Notes: generated by a model from the sequence alone, not told the origin. 64,000 nt of DNA from Clostridium thermosuccinogenes (GCF_002896855.1 NZ_CP021850.1:3373665-3437664); one strand, 5' to 3'. Counted from the stretch's first letter, positions 1-9,779 are shown. Made by a program: numbers and translations.

Positions 1-340
1 TATCCTTCTTTATTTCTGCTTTGTCTCTTCTCAGGAATGCTCCCAGTTCAAGGTTTTCCAATACGGTCATATCCGGGAAGATTCTTCTGCCTTCCGGAAC
101 ATGGGATATGCCCATCTTCACTATTTCCTGGGCATTTATGCCGCTGATTTCCTTTCCGTCCAGCAATATGGAACCATCAGAAGGTTTGACCAGGCCTGAT
201 ATGGTTCTCAAGGTAGAAGTCTTACCGGCACCGTTGGCGCCTATCAGAGTTACGATTTCACCTTCCTGAACTTTAAGGGATATATTTTTCAGAGCATGAA
301 TCACTCCATAATATACATTTATATTCTTAATCTCAAGCAT
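1..340 (-). CDS. livF: Branched-chain amino acid ABC transporter ATPase LivF (partial, 3' end outside window)
   Basis: Cytoplasmic ATPase subunit of a LIV/HAAT-type amino acid importer. The frame opens at the ATG at 340 and runs off the window, leaving 113 N-terminal codons. Walker A GANGAGKT is at residues 34-41, and the LivF-typical HVPEGRRIFPDMTVLENL follows. The ABC signature and Walker B lie beyond the edge. The start overlaps the livG stop by 8 bases (ATGCTTGA), so translation is probably coupled. It is the last visible gene of livKHMGF. Family assignment is firm; specificity for Leu/Ile/Val rather than another amino acid or urea-like solute is inferred from the family. Confidence 0.93.
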   Translation of the reverse strand, partial: MLEIKNINVYYGVIHALKNISLKVQEGEIVTLIGANGAGKTSTLRTISGLVKPSDGSILLDGKEISGINAQEIVKMGISHVPEGRRIFPDMTVLENLELGAFLRRDKAEIKKD

Positions 341-1118
341 TGAGAATCTCCTCTCCCAGGTACGCTTCAATAACCCTTTTGTTTTTCTTTATTTCTTCGG
401 GCACCCCATTTGCTATAACCATGCCATAATCAAGAACATATATCCTCTCACATATCTTCATGACCAGCGACATATCATGCTCTATCAGAAGAATAGTGAC
501 GTTGAATTCCTTTCTGATCCATTCTATAAGCTCGGTAAGTTCCGCTGTTTCATTGGGATTCATACCGGCAGCCGGTTCATCCAGAAGGAGGAGGTCAGGA
601 TTTGCAGCCAGGGCCCTGGCTATTTCAAGCCGTCTTTGTTCACCATAAGGAAGGTTTTTGGCGAGTTCATCCTTCTTCCCATCCAGTCTGAATATTTGAA
701 GCAGCTTTAATGCCTTTTCATATATCTCCTTTTCCTCCCTGCCAAAAGACGGAAGCCTGAAAAAGGCCGGAACAAGTCCATATTTTACTTCATGATGAAT
801 TGCTATGCGCACATTGTCCAGAACGGTCAAATCCTTAAACAGCCTTATATTCTGAAAAGTCCTGGCTATACCGGCTTTTGTGATCTTGTATGGCTTCAAA
901 CCGTTCAGCACTACAGGTTTGCCCTTCGTATTAAGCTCTATGGTTCCGGAGCTGGGCACATAGACTCCGGTCAAAAGATTAAAAACCGTAGTTTTGCCGG
1001 CACCGTTCGGACCGATCAAACCTACCAGTTCACCCTTCTCAATATTCATATTTACATTGGATACTGCTGTGAGACCACCGAAAGACTTGGTCAAGTTCTT
1101 TACTGTTAACAACGGCAT
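333..1118 (-). CDS. livG: Branched-chain amino acid ABC transporter ATPase LivG
   Basis: Second ATPase subunit of the amino acid importer, 261 residues, full length. It shows Walker A GPNGAGKT, the LivG-typical insertion after the Q-loop region (ARTFQNIRLFKDLTVLDNV), the signature YGEQRRLEIARALA (a variant of LSGGQ, as is usual in LivG), and Walker B LLLLDEPAAGMNP. I start it at the ATG at 1118 because AGGAGGT sits 7 bases upstream; the GTG at 1127 overlaps that ribosome binding site. It lies between livM and livF in one minus-strand operon. Confidence 0.95.
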   Translation of the reverse strand: MPLLTVKNLTKSFGGLTAVSNVNMNIEKGELVGLIGPNGAGKTTVFNLLTGVYVPSSGTIELNTKGKPVVLNGLKPYKITKAGIARTFQNIRLFKDLTVLDNVRIAIHHEVKYGLVPAFFRLPSFGREEKEIYEKALKLLQIFRLDGKKDELAKNLPYGEQRRLEIARALAANPDLLLLDEPAAGMNPNETAELTELIEWIRKEFNVTILLIEHDMSLVMKICERIYVLDYGMVIANGVPEEIKKNKRVIEAYLGEEILNA

Positions 1119-1141
1119 CGTTTTCACCTCCTGTTATCCGG

Positions 1142-2086
1142 TCATACAGCCGTTTGCCTTCTTAATATTTTTTCCGTTATAAACTTCTTAAACTTAGTCA
1201 TATCCTTGTTCTTTAAAATCATAATCACAATCAGTACAAGGGCATATATGACCATTTTCAGTTCAGGATATTCCTGCAGGTATGACGAAATAGTCGCCAG
1301 CAGTATGGATGCGATGATGGAACCGTGAATATTTCCCAGTCCACCCAATACGACTATAACCAATATGTCAATGGATTTCATGAAACCAAACTGGTCGGGT
1401 TTTATAAAGTAGAAATACAGGGAATAGAGAGCTCCTGCCACACCCGCAAAAAACGCACCTATGGCAAAAGCAATAACCTTATATCTGGTTGTATTTATAC
1501 CCATGGCTTCAGAGGCTATTTCATCCTCCCTTATGGAAATGCATGCCCTACCATGGGTGGAATTTATAAAGTTTTTAATCAGTACAATGGTTGCCACCGT
1601 AAAAATGTATACCCAAGTCCAGTTGGCGTACTGGGGTATGCTGAGTCCGCTGGCTCCACCTACCGCCTCTACATTCAAAATAATTATCCTTATGATCTCG
1701 GCCATACCCAGGGTAGCTATGGCAAGGTAGTCACCTTTAAGCCTCAATGTAGGTATTCCGATCAGTATTCCGACAAGGGCTGCTGCTATCGCCCCGGCAA
1801 AAATTCCTATCAAAAAAGAAAACTCTTGTTCCACGGTAACTGTGATATACCCGCACACATACGCCCCTATTGCCATAAAGCCGGCATGTCCCAGGGAGAA
1901 TTGACCGGTAAATCCGGTTATAAGGTTCAGGCTAACCGACAATATGATATTTAAGCATATCATAACCAGCAAAATCTGATAGTAATCATCTACAATGCCC
2001 ACCATTATCAATGCCTGAACAATCACATATATTAATATTATTCCAATCAATGCTTTTAGATTCTTGGCTTTCAATATATTATTCAT
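1142..2086 (-). CDS. livM: Branched-chain amino acid ABC transporter permease LivM
   Basis: Inner-membrane permease subunit, 314 residues, with about eight to ten hydrophobic segments. The LivM hallmark region LNLITGFTGQFSLGHAGFMA is near residue 55, and the EAA-type loop toward the C-terminus contains DILVIVVLGGLGNIHGS. The start ATG at 2086 has AGGTGGG upstream. Only 8 bases separate it from the livH stop (2095), so the two permeases are co-translated neighbours. It pairs with LivH to form the channel energised by LivG and LivF. Confidence 0.94.
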   Translation of the reverse strand: MNNILKAKNLKALIGIILIYVIVQALIMVGIVDDYYQILLVMICLNIILSVSLNLITGFTGQFSLGHAGFMAIGAYVCGYITVTVEQEFSFLIGIFAGAIAAALVGILIGIPTLRLKGDYLAIATLGMAEIIRIIILNVEAVGGASGLSIPQYANWTWVYIFTVATIVLIKNFINSTHGRACISIREDEIASEAMGINTTRYKVIAFAIGAFFAGVAGALYSLYFYFIKPDQFGFMKSIDILVIVVLGGLGNIHGSIIASILLATISSYLQEYPELKMVIYALVLIVIMILKNKDMTKFKKFITEKILRRQTAV

Positions 2087-2094
2087 ATTCCCAC

Positions 2095-2976
2095 CTACAC
2101 TTTCTCACGGACATTTTTACCAAGAAGCCCCGATGGTTTGACTATCAGCACTAAAATCAGTATGGCATAAGCTGCCGCATCCTTGTATAATGAGCTTCCA
2201 TATCCGCTTACAAAAGTCTCTATAACTCCAATGGAAATACCGCCCAGCATAGCTCCGGGAATTATCCCTATACCTCCCAGCACGGCGGCCACGAAAGCTT
2301 TAATACCAGGTATCATTCCCATGAGGGGGTCAATGGAATTATAATAAATTCCAACCAGGATTCCTGCAGCACCTGCCAGTGCGGAGCCAATGGCAAAGGT
2401 AAAGGATATGGTTCTGTCCACATTAATGCCCATGAGCCTTGCCGCATCCTGGTCTGTTGATACAGCGCGCATGGCTTTTCCCATCCTGGTCATGCGTACA
2501 ATGTACTGCAGCAGTATCATCAACACGATAGTTACCAGCAAAATATAAATCTGGGTCACATTGATGACAACACCATCTATAATTTCAAATCTGGATTGTG
2601 GAAATACCTGCGGGAATGTACGTATTGTGGGACCCACGATTGCCATGGTTCCATACTCCAAAAACAGAGAAACTCCTATGGCGGTAATCAGCACTGCAAT
2701 CCTGGCAGCATTTCTCAAAGGCTTGTAAGCCAACTTTTCAATCAGGATACCCAGTACTGCGCACAGTATCATGGAGATGATCAGAGATGGCACAAAACCA
2801 AGCCCAAGATAGGTTATACACACAAAACCAATATATGCGCCCAACATATATATATCTCCGTGGGCGAAATTAATGAGCTTTATGATACCATAAACCATGG
2901 TATACCCCAGGGCTATCAGAGCATAAATGCTTCCTAAGGATATGCCGTTTATCAACTGCTGTAAAAACTGCGTCAA
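2095..2976 (-). CDS. livH: Branched-chain amino acid ABC transporter permease LivH
   Basis: Inner-membrane permease, 293 residues. The N-terminus matches the family pattern FLQQLINGISLGSIYAL followed by GYTMVYGIIKLINFAHGD, and the loop AFVAAVLGGIGIIPGAMLGG is the EAA-like coupling segment. I choose the TTG at 2976 because AAGGTG lies 8 bases upstream and the protein then begins where other LivH proteins begin. A longer reading from a TTG at 3009 is open but has no good ribosome binding site. It is the first gene of livHMGF, downstream of livK and an intercistronic hairpin. Confidence 0.92.
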   Translation of the reverse strand: MTQFLQQLINGISLGSIYALIALGYTMVYGIIKLINFAHGDIYMLGAYIGFVCITYLGLGFVPSLIISMILCAVLGILIEKLAYKPLRNAARIAVLITAIGVSLFLEYGTMAIVGPTIRTFPQVFPQSRFEIIDGVVINVTQIYILLVTIVLMILLQYIVRMTRMGKAMRAVSTDQDAARLMGINVDRTISFTFAIGSALAGAAGILVGIYYNSIDPLMGMIPGIKAFVAAVLGGIGIIPGAMLGGISIGVIETFVSGYGSSLYKDAAAYAILILVLIVKPSGLLGKNVREKV

Positions 2977-3050
2977 AAGCCTCACACCTTCCAAATCTAA
3001 AAAATTCAAAAAAATATAAACATTTCAAAAAACACATAAAATATAATAAA

Positions 3051-3070
3051 TGAGAGGATTTCTCCTCTCA
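3051..3070 (-). terminator. Hairpin between livK and livH (attenuator or partial terminator)
   Basis: An 8-bp perfect stem, TGAGAGGA paired with TCCTCTCA, has a 4-base loop and is followed on the minus strand by a T-rich run. It sits between livK and livH. Inference: it lets the binding protein be made in excess over the membrane subunits, as is common for ABC importers. Confidence 0.6.
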
Positions 3071-3127
3071 CTCATTATATATCCAAATAAGGTATATGTC
3101 CAACAATTGTTCACTTATATAACTGAA

Positions 3128-4306
3128 TTATGGTTCGATTTTTTCCTTAACGGATTGTACACCATCTTTCAACTCAATAATTGTGATTGATTTAACCGGG
3201 TTATGATTTTCATCTATACTCAATACACCGGTGATTGCCGGGAAGTCTTTGGTCTGCTCAAGGGCTTCTTTGATCTTTACTGAGTCAGCTTCACCGGCTC
3301 TTTCAATGGCATCAGCTATAAAGTATCCGAGGTCATAACCAAGAGCGTGGAATGCATCCGGTTCCTTACCATATTTAGCCTTGAAGTTTTCTACAAATTC
3401 TACAACCTTGGCATCAGTGTCCTGAGAAGAGTAGTGGTTTGAGAAGAAAACATTGTTGAGGGCTGATGCACCTGCGATCTTTATGAGCTCCGGTGAATCA
3501 TATCCGTCTCCGCCAAGGAAAGGCTTATCTATTCCAAGATCCCTTGCCTGCTTGATTATGAGCCCAACTTCTTCATAATATGCCGGAAGATAAATGACAT
3601 CAAAATCCATTCCCTTTATCTTTGTGAGGACGGCATTAAAGTCCTTTTCATCTGCCACAAAAGCCTCTTCTGCAACAATGGTTCCACCGTTTGCAGTGAA
3701 AGTCTCCTTAAAGCTCTTTGCCAAGCCCTTGCTGTAATCGTTGGCATTATCCGTCAATATTACAGCCTTGGAGGCATTCAGAGTCTTTGAAGCAAAGTTT
3801 GCCATTGATGTTCCCTGAAAAGCATCATTGAAGCATGTTTTGAAAGCGTATTCCTTAACTCCGTTCTTGTCCACCGTTACATCATCGGCGGTAGCAGAGG
3901 ATGAAATAGCAGGTACTTTACGCTTGGTAGCCGCAGGAATTGTAGCCTTGAAAGCACCGGATGTAGCCGGTCCTAAAACTGCAACAACCTTTTCTTTATT
4001 TACCAGCTTTGTGGTTACGCTGGTAGCTTCATCAGCTTTTGAACTGTTATCCATTACGACAGGCTCTATCTTTTTACCGAGGACGCCACCTTTTGCATTT
4101 ATTTCATCAAATGCCATCAATATGCCGTCCCTGGAGCTCTGTCCATAGGCAGCGACACCACCCGACAACTCATAGTTCAAACCGATCTTTATAGTATCTC
4201 CTGTACTCTTGTTGCCATTGCCACCACCGGAAGAGCATCCGGCAGCCAGAGACGCAAACATCAAAGCAGCAGTTGCCATGCTCATTGCCCTTTTTAAAAA
4301 TGACAT
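3128..4306 (-). CDS. livK: Branched-chain amino acid-binding lipoprotein LivK
   Basis: Extracellular substrate-binding protein of the LIV importer, 392 residues. The signal peptide ends in the lipobox LAAGC (acylated Cys24), followed by a Ser/Gly linker. The Peripla_BP_6 fold is recognisable: IKIGLNYELSGGVAAYGQSS at the start of the mature domain, VAVLGPATSGAFKA, then AVILTDNANDYSKGLA. The start ATG at 4306 has AGGGGGA 9 bases upstream. It heads the livKHMGF cluster on the minus strand. Confidence 0.95.
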   Translation of the reverse strand: MSFLKRAMSMATAALMFASLAAGCSSGGGNGNKSTGDTIKIGLNYELSGGVAAYGQSSRDGILMAFDEINAKGGVLGKKIEPVVMDNSSKADEATSVTTKLVNKEKVVAVLGPATSGAFKATIPAATKRKVPAISSSATADDVTVDKNGVKEYAFKTCFNDAFQGTSMANFASKTLNASKAVILTDNANDYSKGLAKSFKETFTANGGTIVAEEAFVADEKDFNAVLTKIKGMDFDVIYLPAYYEEVGLIIKQARDLGIDKPFLGGDGYDSPELIKIAGASALNNVFFSNHYSSQDTDAKVVEFVENFKAKYGKEPDAFHALGYDLGYFIADAIERAGEADSVKIKEALEQTKDFPAITGVLSIDENHNPVKSITIIELKDGVQSVKEKIEP

Positions 4307-4656
4307 GTCTATTCCCCCTTAGAATAATACAAATAGTAGTAAGTATAATCTTCAAACAATCCGCAACGGCTTTGCCCTTTATCTTACGCAAAACCTACTA
4401 AGGAAACTCGCCATTGCTGTATTTCTTATATTATATATATTTTTTTGAAAAATGCAAATAAGTTTCCTTCATTTTTCTGAATGTTTTTTGCTTAGTTTAG
4501 GGACGCCGCCATTTCAGAATTTCATATAAGCCTTACGGTATTTGGCTTTAAAACTTTAAATTCTCTTTTCATGAACAGTATTGCTTTCAAATAATGAAAC
4601 AATTCATTCAGTTTTATGCAAATTCGCCGTTTATTACCGTTTCCATATGCCAATTT
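4307..4656. other. Intergenic region, livK promoter region
   Basis: This 350-base AT-rich stretch has no credible coding frame. On the minus strand it should hold the livK promoter; the best candidate is listed separately. Bases nearer 4656 form the 3' flank of the response regulator gene and show no strong terminator hairpin. Confidence 0.5.
4430..4458 (-). promoter_or_regulatory. Candidate livK promoter
   Basis: The minus strand reads TTTGCA (4458-4453), 17 bases, then TATAAT (4435-4430). The -10 is perfect and the -35 matches at four of six positions. It lies about 125 bases upstream of the livK start. The surrounding sequence is very AT-rich, so a chance match is possible. Confidence 0.35.
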
Positions 4657-6234
4657 CTAATTTCCGGATTGGCTGGAAAGACTGTCCCTGTATTCGCTGG
4701 GGGAAATTCCGAAATAATTTTTAAATGCCCGTGTAAAATGTTTTGGATTGCCATATCCTACGCTCACGGCAATATCATGGATGCGGTATACAGGATTGTT
4801 CAGGAGCTCCAGAGCCTTTTCCATGCGTGTTTTTATCAGATAATCGGTATAATTCATACCGGTTTCATCCTTGAATAATTTGCTGAAATAGGTATAGCTC
4901 ATGGAGACCATATTAGCCGCTATTGCCATGTCTATATCCTTGTTGAAATTCTCCCGGACGAATTTCTTGACCAAATCCACCGGTGATTTACCTCGATTTT
5001 TTTCCTTGATATGAGCAATAGCATCGTGTATAACTGCTTTTAGATAAATTCTTATATCACTTAAGCTATGAAATTCTGATATATCTCCACGGATTTCAGC
5101 AAACATTCGCAAATTACAATTTTCCGCCATATCAGTTATTCTCCTTACTATACTTCTATACAGCAGGCGTATGCTTTCCATATTATAATTTTTAAGATGC
5201 TCCCGGCTGAAAATCCCGTCAATCAGATTGCTTATTTCCACGGAATTCTGGTCTCGGATATACCTATCCAGTTTTTGCAAAAGATTCTCCATGTTTCCCA
5301 TGCTGGAATTCTTGGCTTTCAAGCTTGGATAGCGTATCACTTCATAGGGGTTGTAAATTAATCTATACTCAAGGGCTTCCCTGGCCTGCTCATAGCATTT
5401 TGGCAGCTTTTCCACATCCTTCTCAATCCCGCCAAGGGACATGAAGCATTCCATAGGTGTATTTTTCTTAATCCTTTCGGACATCTTTATCATGCACGCT
5501 GAAAGCTTCTCATGGTCAACAAGCGGACCGATATTGAAAACCATCACTATATCATTTCTGTAATCAAAAAAATATAAAATATCCATATCATCTTTATCAG
5601 ACAGGATACTTCCAATATCATCAATGTTTTGGAGGACTATCCTTCCCGCCTCCCCGTCGGAGGACGCATACACCGGAGAAATAATGCCTACGCTGAAACA
5701 AGGCTTTTTAAGGGTTATTCCCAGCTCATGGAATAGTTTCTTCACTCCTTCTTCCGGTTGCAGTCCCCCGGAAAATATCTTGTTCAGACTGTTCTCCAGC
5801 ACAGCATGCAAATACCGGCTTTTTCTGTGCTCCTGGCTTAGTTTCTGCTGATGTTCTTCCTTTATATTGGCAATCACCTTCTCCAGGACATCTTTCAGTT
5901 CCTCCATGCCCGCCGGCTTTAGCAGGTAATCCTGAACACCAAGCTTAAAAGCTTCTTTAACGTATTCAAAATCATCATATCCGCTGAGGACTATGAATTT
6001 GCTGTCGATAGCCTGCTCGGATGCTGCTCTGATGATATCCAGTCCCGAATATACAGGCATCCTTATGTCGGTAATGATTATATCGGGCTTTTTTTCCCTC
6101 ATTTCATCCAATGCTTTATCCCCATCGTAAGCGGTGTAGATTTCATCGATATCAACATGACCGATACGTTCAAGCATTGACTTTAGTCCCCTGCATATCA
6201 CTTCTTCATCATCCACCAGAAGAACGCTATACAT
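4657..6234 (-). CDS. YesN-type response regulator, REC plus AraC-family DNA-binding domain
   Basis: Cytoplasmic transcription regulator, 525 residues. The N-terminal receiver domain (about 1-120) shows VLLVDDEEV, the phospho-acceptor Asp in DIIITDIRMPVYSG, and the Lys in DYLLKPAGM. The long middle region is unassigned. The C-terminal AraC helix-turn-helix pair is marked by MVSMSYTYFSKLFKDETGMN and IAVSVGYGNPKHFTRAFKNY. Start ATG at 6234 with GGGGTG upstream; a longer reading from 6258 has no support. The kinase stop codon (6239) lies inside that ribosome binding site, so kinase and regulator are translationally coupled. The likely target is its own upstream binding-protein gene or an unseen transporter. 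Confidence 0.92.
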   Translation of the reverse strand: MYSVLLVDDEEVICRGLKSMLERIGHVDIDEIYTAYDGDKALDEMREKKPDIIITDIRMPVYSGLDIIRAASEQAIDSKFIVLSGYDDFEYVKEAFKLGVQDYLLKPAGMEELKDVLEKVIANIKEEHQQKLSQEHRKSRYLHAVLENSLNKIFSGGLQPEEGVKKLFHELGITLKKPCFSVGIISPVYASSDGEAGRIVLQNIDDIGSILSDKDDMDILYFFDYRNDIVMVFNIGPLVDHEKLSACMIKMSERIKKNTPMECFMSLGGIEKDVEKLPKCYEQAREALEYRLIYNPYEVIRYPSLKAKNSSMGNMENLLQKLDRYIRDQNSVEISNLIDGIFSREHLKNYNMESIRLLYRSIVRRITDMAENCNLRMFAEIRGDISEFHSLSDIRIYLKAVIHDAIAHIKEKNRGKSPVDLVKKFVRENFNKDIDMAIAANMVSMSYTYFSKLFKDETGMNYTDYLIKTRMEKALELLNNPVYRIHDIAVSVGYGNPKHFTRAFKNYFGISPSEYRDSLSSQSGN

Positions 6235-6238
6235 AAAA

Positions 6239-8047
6239 TCACCCCGGATTTGAGTCATATGGAATACTTATATGGATTCTTGTGTATTCATCAGGTTCAC
6301 TATCCATTCTGATATAATATTGCTCTCCATAAAACAGTTTGAGCCTGTTATTGATATTTTCCAGACCTATGCTTCTTCCGTTTTCTATATTTCTCCCATC
6401 CGAAATATTTGAATACTTAAGCTGGTAATTTAGTCTATCAAGCTGTTCCGGAGGTATTCCCTTCCCGCTGTCGATCACGTCTATTTCCAGGCGGTTATTC
6501 CGAACTTCAAGCTTTATGTGAATGCGGAGTATCTGTAAAGCACCGCTAATTCCGTGTTTAATGCTGTTTTCAACTATAGGCTGCAGCATAAACCTGATAA
6601 TCCTAGCGGATTTTACCTCTTCAGGTACATCCACACTGTATTCAATTCTCTCTCCCCATCTTATTTTTTGCAGTGTGATGTACTTTTCGACATACTCCAC
6701 CTCCTCCCGGACAGTTGCATATTTGGAGTTGCTGCTGATATTATACCTCAGCATCTTGCCGAAATAAGTTATGGCATCAGCCATTTCATAATCTCCTTTA
6801 AGCTCCATTTTCATGCGGAAAGTATCAATTGTATTATATATGAAATGGGGATTTATCTGGTATTGCAGCGCGGCTATCTGAGCATCCTTCTGTGCGGTTT
6901 CCTTCCTTATCGAGTCACTAATGAGCTGGTTGATTTTTTCTATTAAAATATTGAAATCCGTAGCCAACTGACCCACTTCATCGTTATAGTTCCCGGGTAT
7001 TCTGATACTGAAGTTTCCTTTCGCAACAGCATTCATGATTTTGACAATCTGCTTCAGCCTGGAAAAAATGATTTTCAGCATGAAATATGTGAATATCTCA
7101 AGTATGGATACCCCCAATATCACTACGGTAATCATCCACCTGCTTTGGGAGGACGAATTGCTGATCATATCTGCGGCATTGGTTTTGCTGACAATTTTAA
7201 TGTTCAGAGGTTCAATGGTTTCATAACTGTATATTATGTCACCATCAAAGAAATGCCCCCTGGGATTCCCTTTAATGTTTCTGTTGAACAGCTCCAGCTG
7301 TTTCGCTGTATTCTTGTACTCTTCGGGATAAATAATATGGTTTTTATCATTGATGACATAAACATCCTGCCCATCGTTATCAAAATTGATGGGTGAGAAC
7401 ATCTCTTCTTCGAGTATGTCAAGGGCCACCGCTCCCAGATACTTTCCGTCTATGGTTTCAATCTTCTTAACCAATTTGAAAACCGTCGTGTTCCCACTTA
7501 CACCATTGTATTTGAACCTGTCGCTTTTTGCCGGATATATCCACATGCTCTTTAGATCACTGCTTTTAAAATCCTTAAACCACTGTACATTGCTTATCCG
7601 GTCTTCTCTGAAAAAACTGCCGTACTCAGGTATTGTCTCATTGGAGTAATATACGCAAAGCTGATAAATACTGGCATCATTAAAATTTAGTGCATAATTT
7701 ATCGGCCCTGCTATGTTTTTTCTGAAATTGATCAGCGCCTCCGGCGTAAAATCCATTTCATAGTACAACAGGTTCTGGATTTTGCTGTCATTGGCAATAT
7801 TACCCACCATGCCCTCAGCAACGAACATTTTCCTATCCACATTATATTTTATCTGCAGTAGGTTCTGACGGGCATTATGAGCCAGTTCATTCCTCATATA
7901 TGTCCGGGATTGGAAGTAATTATAGGCTCCTATTGTTACCGACGGTATAAGTATAGCTATCGCATAAGCAAAGGTCAGCTTCTTCAACATGCTTTGATTG
8001 GATATGAAATATGATATTCTTTTCCATAGGCCTGCAATGATATTCAT
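6239..8047 (-). CDS. YesM/LytS-type sensor histidine kinase
   Basis: Membrane sensor kinase, about 602 residues. TM1 is near residues 24-43, a large extracellular Cache-like region follows, TM2 (WMITVVILGVSILEIFTYFM) is near 305-325, then HAMP (GNYNDEVGQLATDFN), then the His_kinase domain with QINPHFIYNTIDTFRMK, whose His is the probable phosphorylation site. The C-terminal ATPase domain has MLQPIVENSIKHGI (N box) and IDSGKGIP (G1 box). Start ATG at 8047 with GAGGAG upstream, preferred over the TTG/ATG codons up to 8095. It sits between a solute-binding lipoprotein gene and its cognate AraC-type regulator. Confidence 0.93.
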   Translation of the reverse strand: MNIIAGLWKRISYFISNQSMLKKLTFAYAIAILIPSVTIGAYNYFQSRTYMRNELAHNARQNLLQIKYNVDRKMFVAEGMVGNIANDSKIQNLLYYEMDFTPEALINFRKNIAGPINYALNFNDASIYQLCVYYSNETIPEYGSFFREDRISNVQWFKDFKSSDLKSMWIYPAKSDRFKYNGVSGNTTVFKLVKKIETIDGKYLGAVALDILEEEMFSPINFDNDGQDVYVINDKNHIIYPEEYKNTAKQLELFNRNIKGNPRGHFFDGDIIYSYETIEPLNIKIVSKTNAADMISNSSSQSRWMITVVILGVSILEIFTYFMLKIIFSRLKQIVKIMNAVAKGNFSIRIPGNYNDEVGQLATDFNILIEKINQLISDSIRKETAQKDAQIAALQYQINPHFIYNTIDTFRMKMELKGDYEMADAITYFGKMLRYNISSNSKYATVREEVEYVEKYITLQKIRWGERIEYSVDVPEEVKSARIIRFMLQPIVENSIKHGISGALQILRIHIKLEVRNNRLEIDVIDSGKGIPPEQLDRLNYQLKYSNISDGRNIENGRSIGLENINNRLKLFYGEQYYIRMDSEPDEYTRIHISIPYDSNPG

Positions 8048-8108
8048 TTTCCGTCTCCTCTGAAAAGGGATATAATGTGCTGCACAGCAAAGCAAAATTC
8101 TGCTCTTT

Positions 8109-9779
8109 TCAATGGCGCGGATAGCTTACATCCCTGCCCAGCTTGGCTTTCTGCTCCTTGTACTTTTTATTACACGCTTCGTATACTTCGGCGTATCCCA
8201 TCTCATACACATGCTCTACGGCAGCATTATATATATGTTCCACTTCTTCCTCGGACTTTGCCATGATCATCCTTATGTTTTGCTCCGACCAGTATTCGCC
8301 GATCATTATGTTTATGCCGGCTTCCCTTGTACCTTTGTCAGGAATGATACCCATGGTTTCAGGAGTCCAGACGGAATACCCGGAAAAATACCTCCGGATG
8401 GCCATATAATGCCGGTCTACCTCCGGCAAATCCCCACTATCAACGGTACGCTGAAAAAACATGCTTTGCTGCAGAGGCCAAAAAGTGTCAACCCCATAAA
8501 TTCTCTTGGCCATATCGGGGTTGTCCGACTTCATCTTTTTGTATGCTTCGGAATATCTCACTTTTCCGTCTACTATCTCATAGGTCTCCCCTTCAACACC
8601 ATACCACGTAAGCATCTGGCCTTCATCGCTGGCGAGGAAGGTAAGCAGCCTTATTGCCCTGTCAGGATTTCTCGATTGTTTTGTGATAAAGGTGGAAGTC
8701 CATCCTGTGCCGGCCTGATCATATAAAGGTTCTTCCCCATCCAAAGCATGAATCGGTCCCACAGGAACATAAACAATTCTCTTGTCCTTTCTGAACGCGG
8801 CAGCAATGGAATCCCTCACATCATCGGTATTTCCCATGTATGAAAAACAGATGCCCTGGGATATTTTTTCTCCGGCCCAGCTGGTAAAGTTGTCATTGTG
8901 CATCAACCCATGGCGCCACAACCTGTTAAGAAACTTATACATTTCAAGATACTTGGGATGCATGTTTATGTCCTGCCAGTCGCCCTCCGGGGTTTCCCAC
9001 GGAATGGCCCACATTCTGGCCATTGCCCAGTCATTCCACTGGGTAAAAAAAGGTATGATATCTTTTCCATCATATTTCAAACAGGCGTTTTTCACCTTTA
9101 GCAGCGCATCAACGGCACCATCCTGGGTGGTGAAGTCCTCCGGCTTTATCCCCAATTGATCCATTATATCTTTCCGGGCAATTATACCGTTGCTGTTCTC
9201 GATATAGGCATCTCCCACCAGCCATTCCGGGCCTGTATAATAATTTGCGATGGCATACCAGTTGCCATCTTCTTCCGTATACCACTTTATCATGCTCTCA
9301 GGGATATATTTGTAAAGATCGGGAGCGTATTCTTCTGCAAGCTTGTTCAATGGATGGAACAGACCTGAATTAGATAGGTCGGTACGAATTGACGACCAGT
9401 TATCCAGGGTAACCAGATCGGGCAAATCGCCAGAAGCTATCATGGATGTCAGCTTTCCATCCCCGTTTCCTGCGGGTACAATTATGTTTATATCCACCCC
9501 GGTTTGTTCGGTTACAACCTTATCAAACAGGGTATTTCCCGCATCCCATTTTTTGTCGTACCATCCGAAGTTAATATACCAGTCCAGCTTAACCGGTGAA
9601 ATGTCAAGGGTCCAGCTACCTTCCCCCACCCGTGGCTCCGTGATTTTCTGATTTCCTTCTGTTTGTCGGGAGGTTTCCTCGCTACTATCATTTTTTTCCA
9701 CTGCACTGCAGTTTGTGAAAGAAGCCACCATCAGTAAAATAACAAGGATGGTTGCTGATATCCTAATCAGCTTGAACAT
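8109..9779 (-). CDS. Extracellular solute-binding lipoprotein (LplA-like), orphan
   Basis: Secreted lipoprotein of 556 residues. The hydrophobic signal ends with SFTNC (acylated Cys24), followed by an acidic Ser/Glu linker. The mature domain resembles family 1 sugar-binding proteins of CUT1 importers used by Firmicutes for oligosaccharides (LplA/YtcQ type), for example GDLPDLVTLDNW and the C-terminal stretch with ITKQSRNPDRAIRLLTFLAS. Start ATG at 9779 has GGGGGAG upstream; the frame is open to 9803 without support. No permease or ATPase gene adjoins it; instead a YesM/YesN pair follows 61 bases downstream. It may serve as ligand receptor for that kinase or use permeases elsewhere. Confidence 0.88.
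   Translation of the reverse strand: MFKLIRISATILVILLMVASFTNCSAVEKNDSSEETSRQTEGNQKITEPRVGEGSWTLDISPVKLDWYINFGWYDKKWDAGNTLFDKVVTEQTGVDINIIVPAGNGDGKLTSMIASGDLPDLVTLDNWSSIRTDLSNSGLFHPLNKLAEEYAPDLYKYIPESMIKWYTEEDGNWYAIANYYTGPEWLVGDAYIENSNGIIARKDIMDQLGIKPEDFTTQDGAVDALLKVKNACLKYDGKDIIPFFTQWNDWAMARMWAIPWETPEGDWQDINMHPKYLEMYKFLNRLWRHGLMHNDNFTSWAGEKISQGICFSYMGNTDDVRDSIAAAFRKDKRIVYVPVGPIHALDGEEPLYDQAGTGWTSTFITKQSRNPDRAIRLLTFLASDEGQMLTWYGVEGETYEIVDGKVRYSEAYKKMKSDNPDMAKRIYGVDTFWPLQQSMFFQRTVDSGDLPEVDRHYMAIRRYFSGYSVWTPETMGIIPDKGTREAGINIMIGEYWSEQNIRMIMAKSEEEVEHIYNAAVEHVYEMGYAEVYEACNKKYKEQKAKLGRDVSYPRH

Noticed and set aside
4170-4391. Open frame of 73 residues upstream of and overlapping livK
   Set aside because: It lies in another frame over the livK signal peptide, has no ribosome binding site and is low-complexity; LivK is certain.
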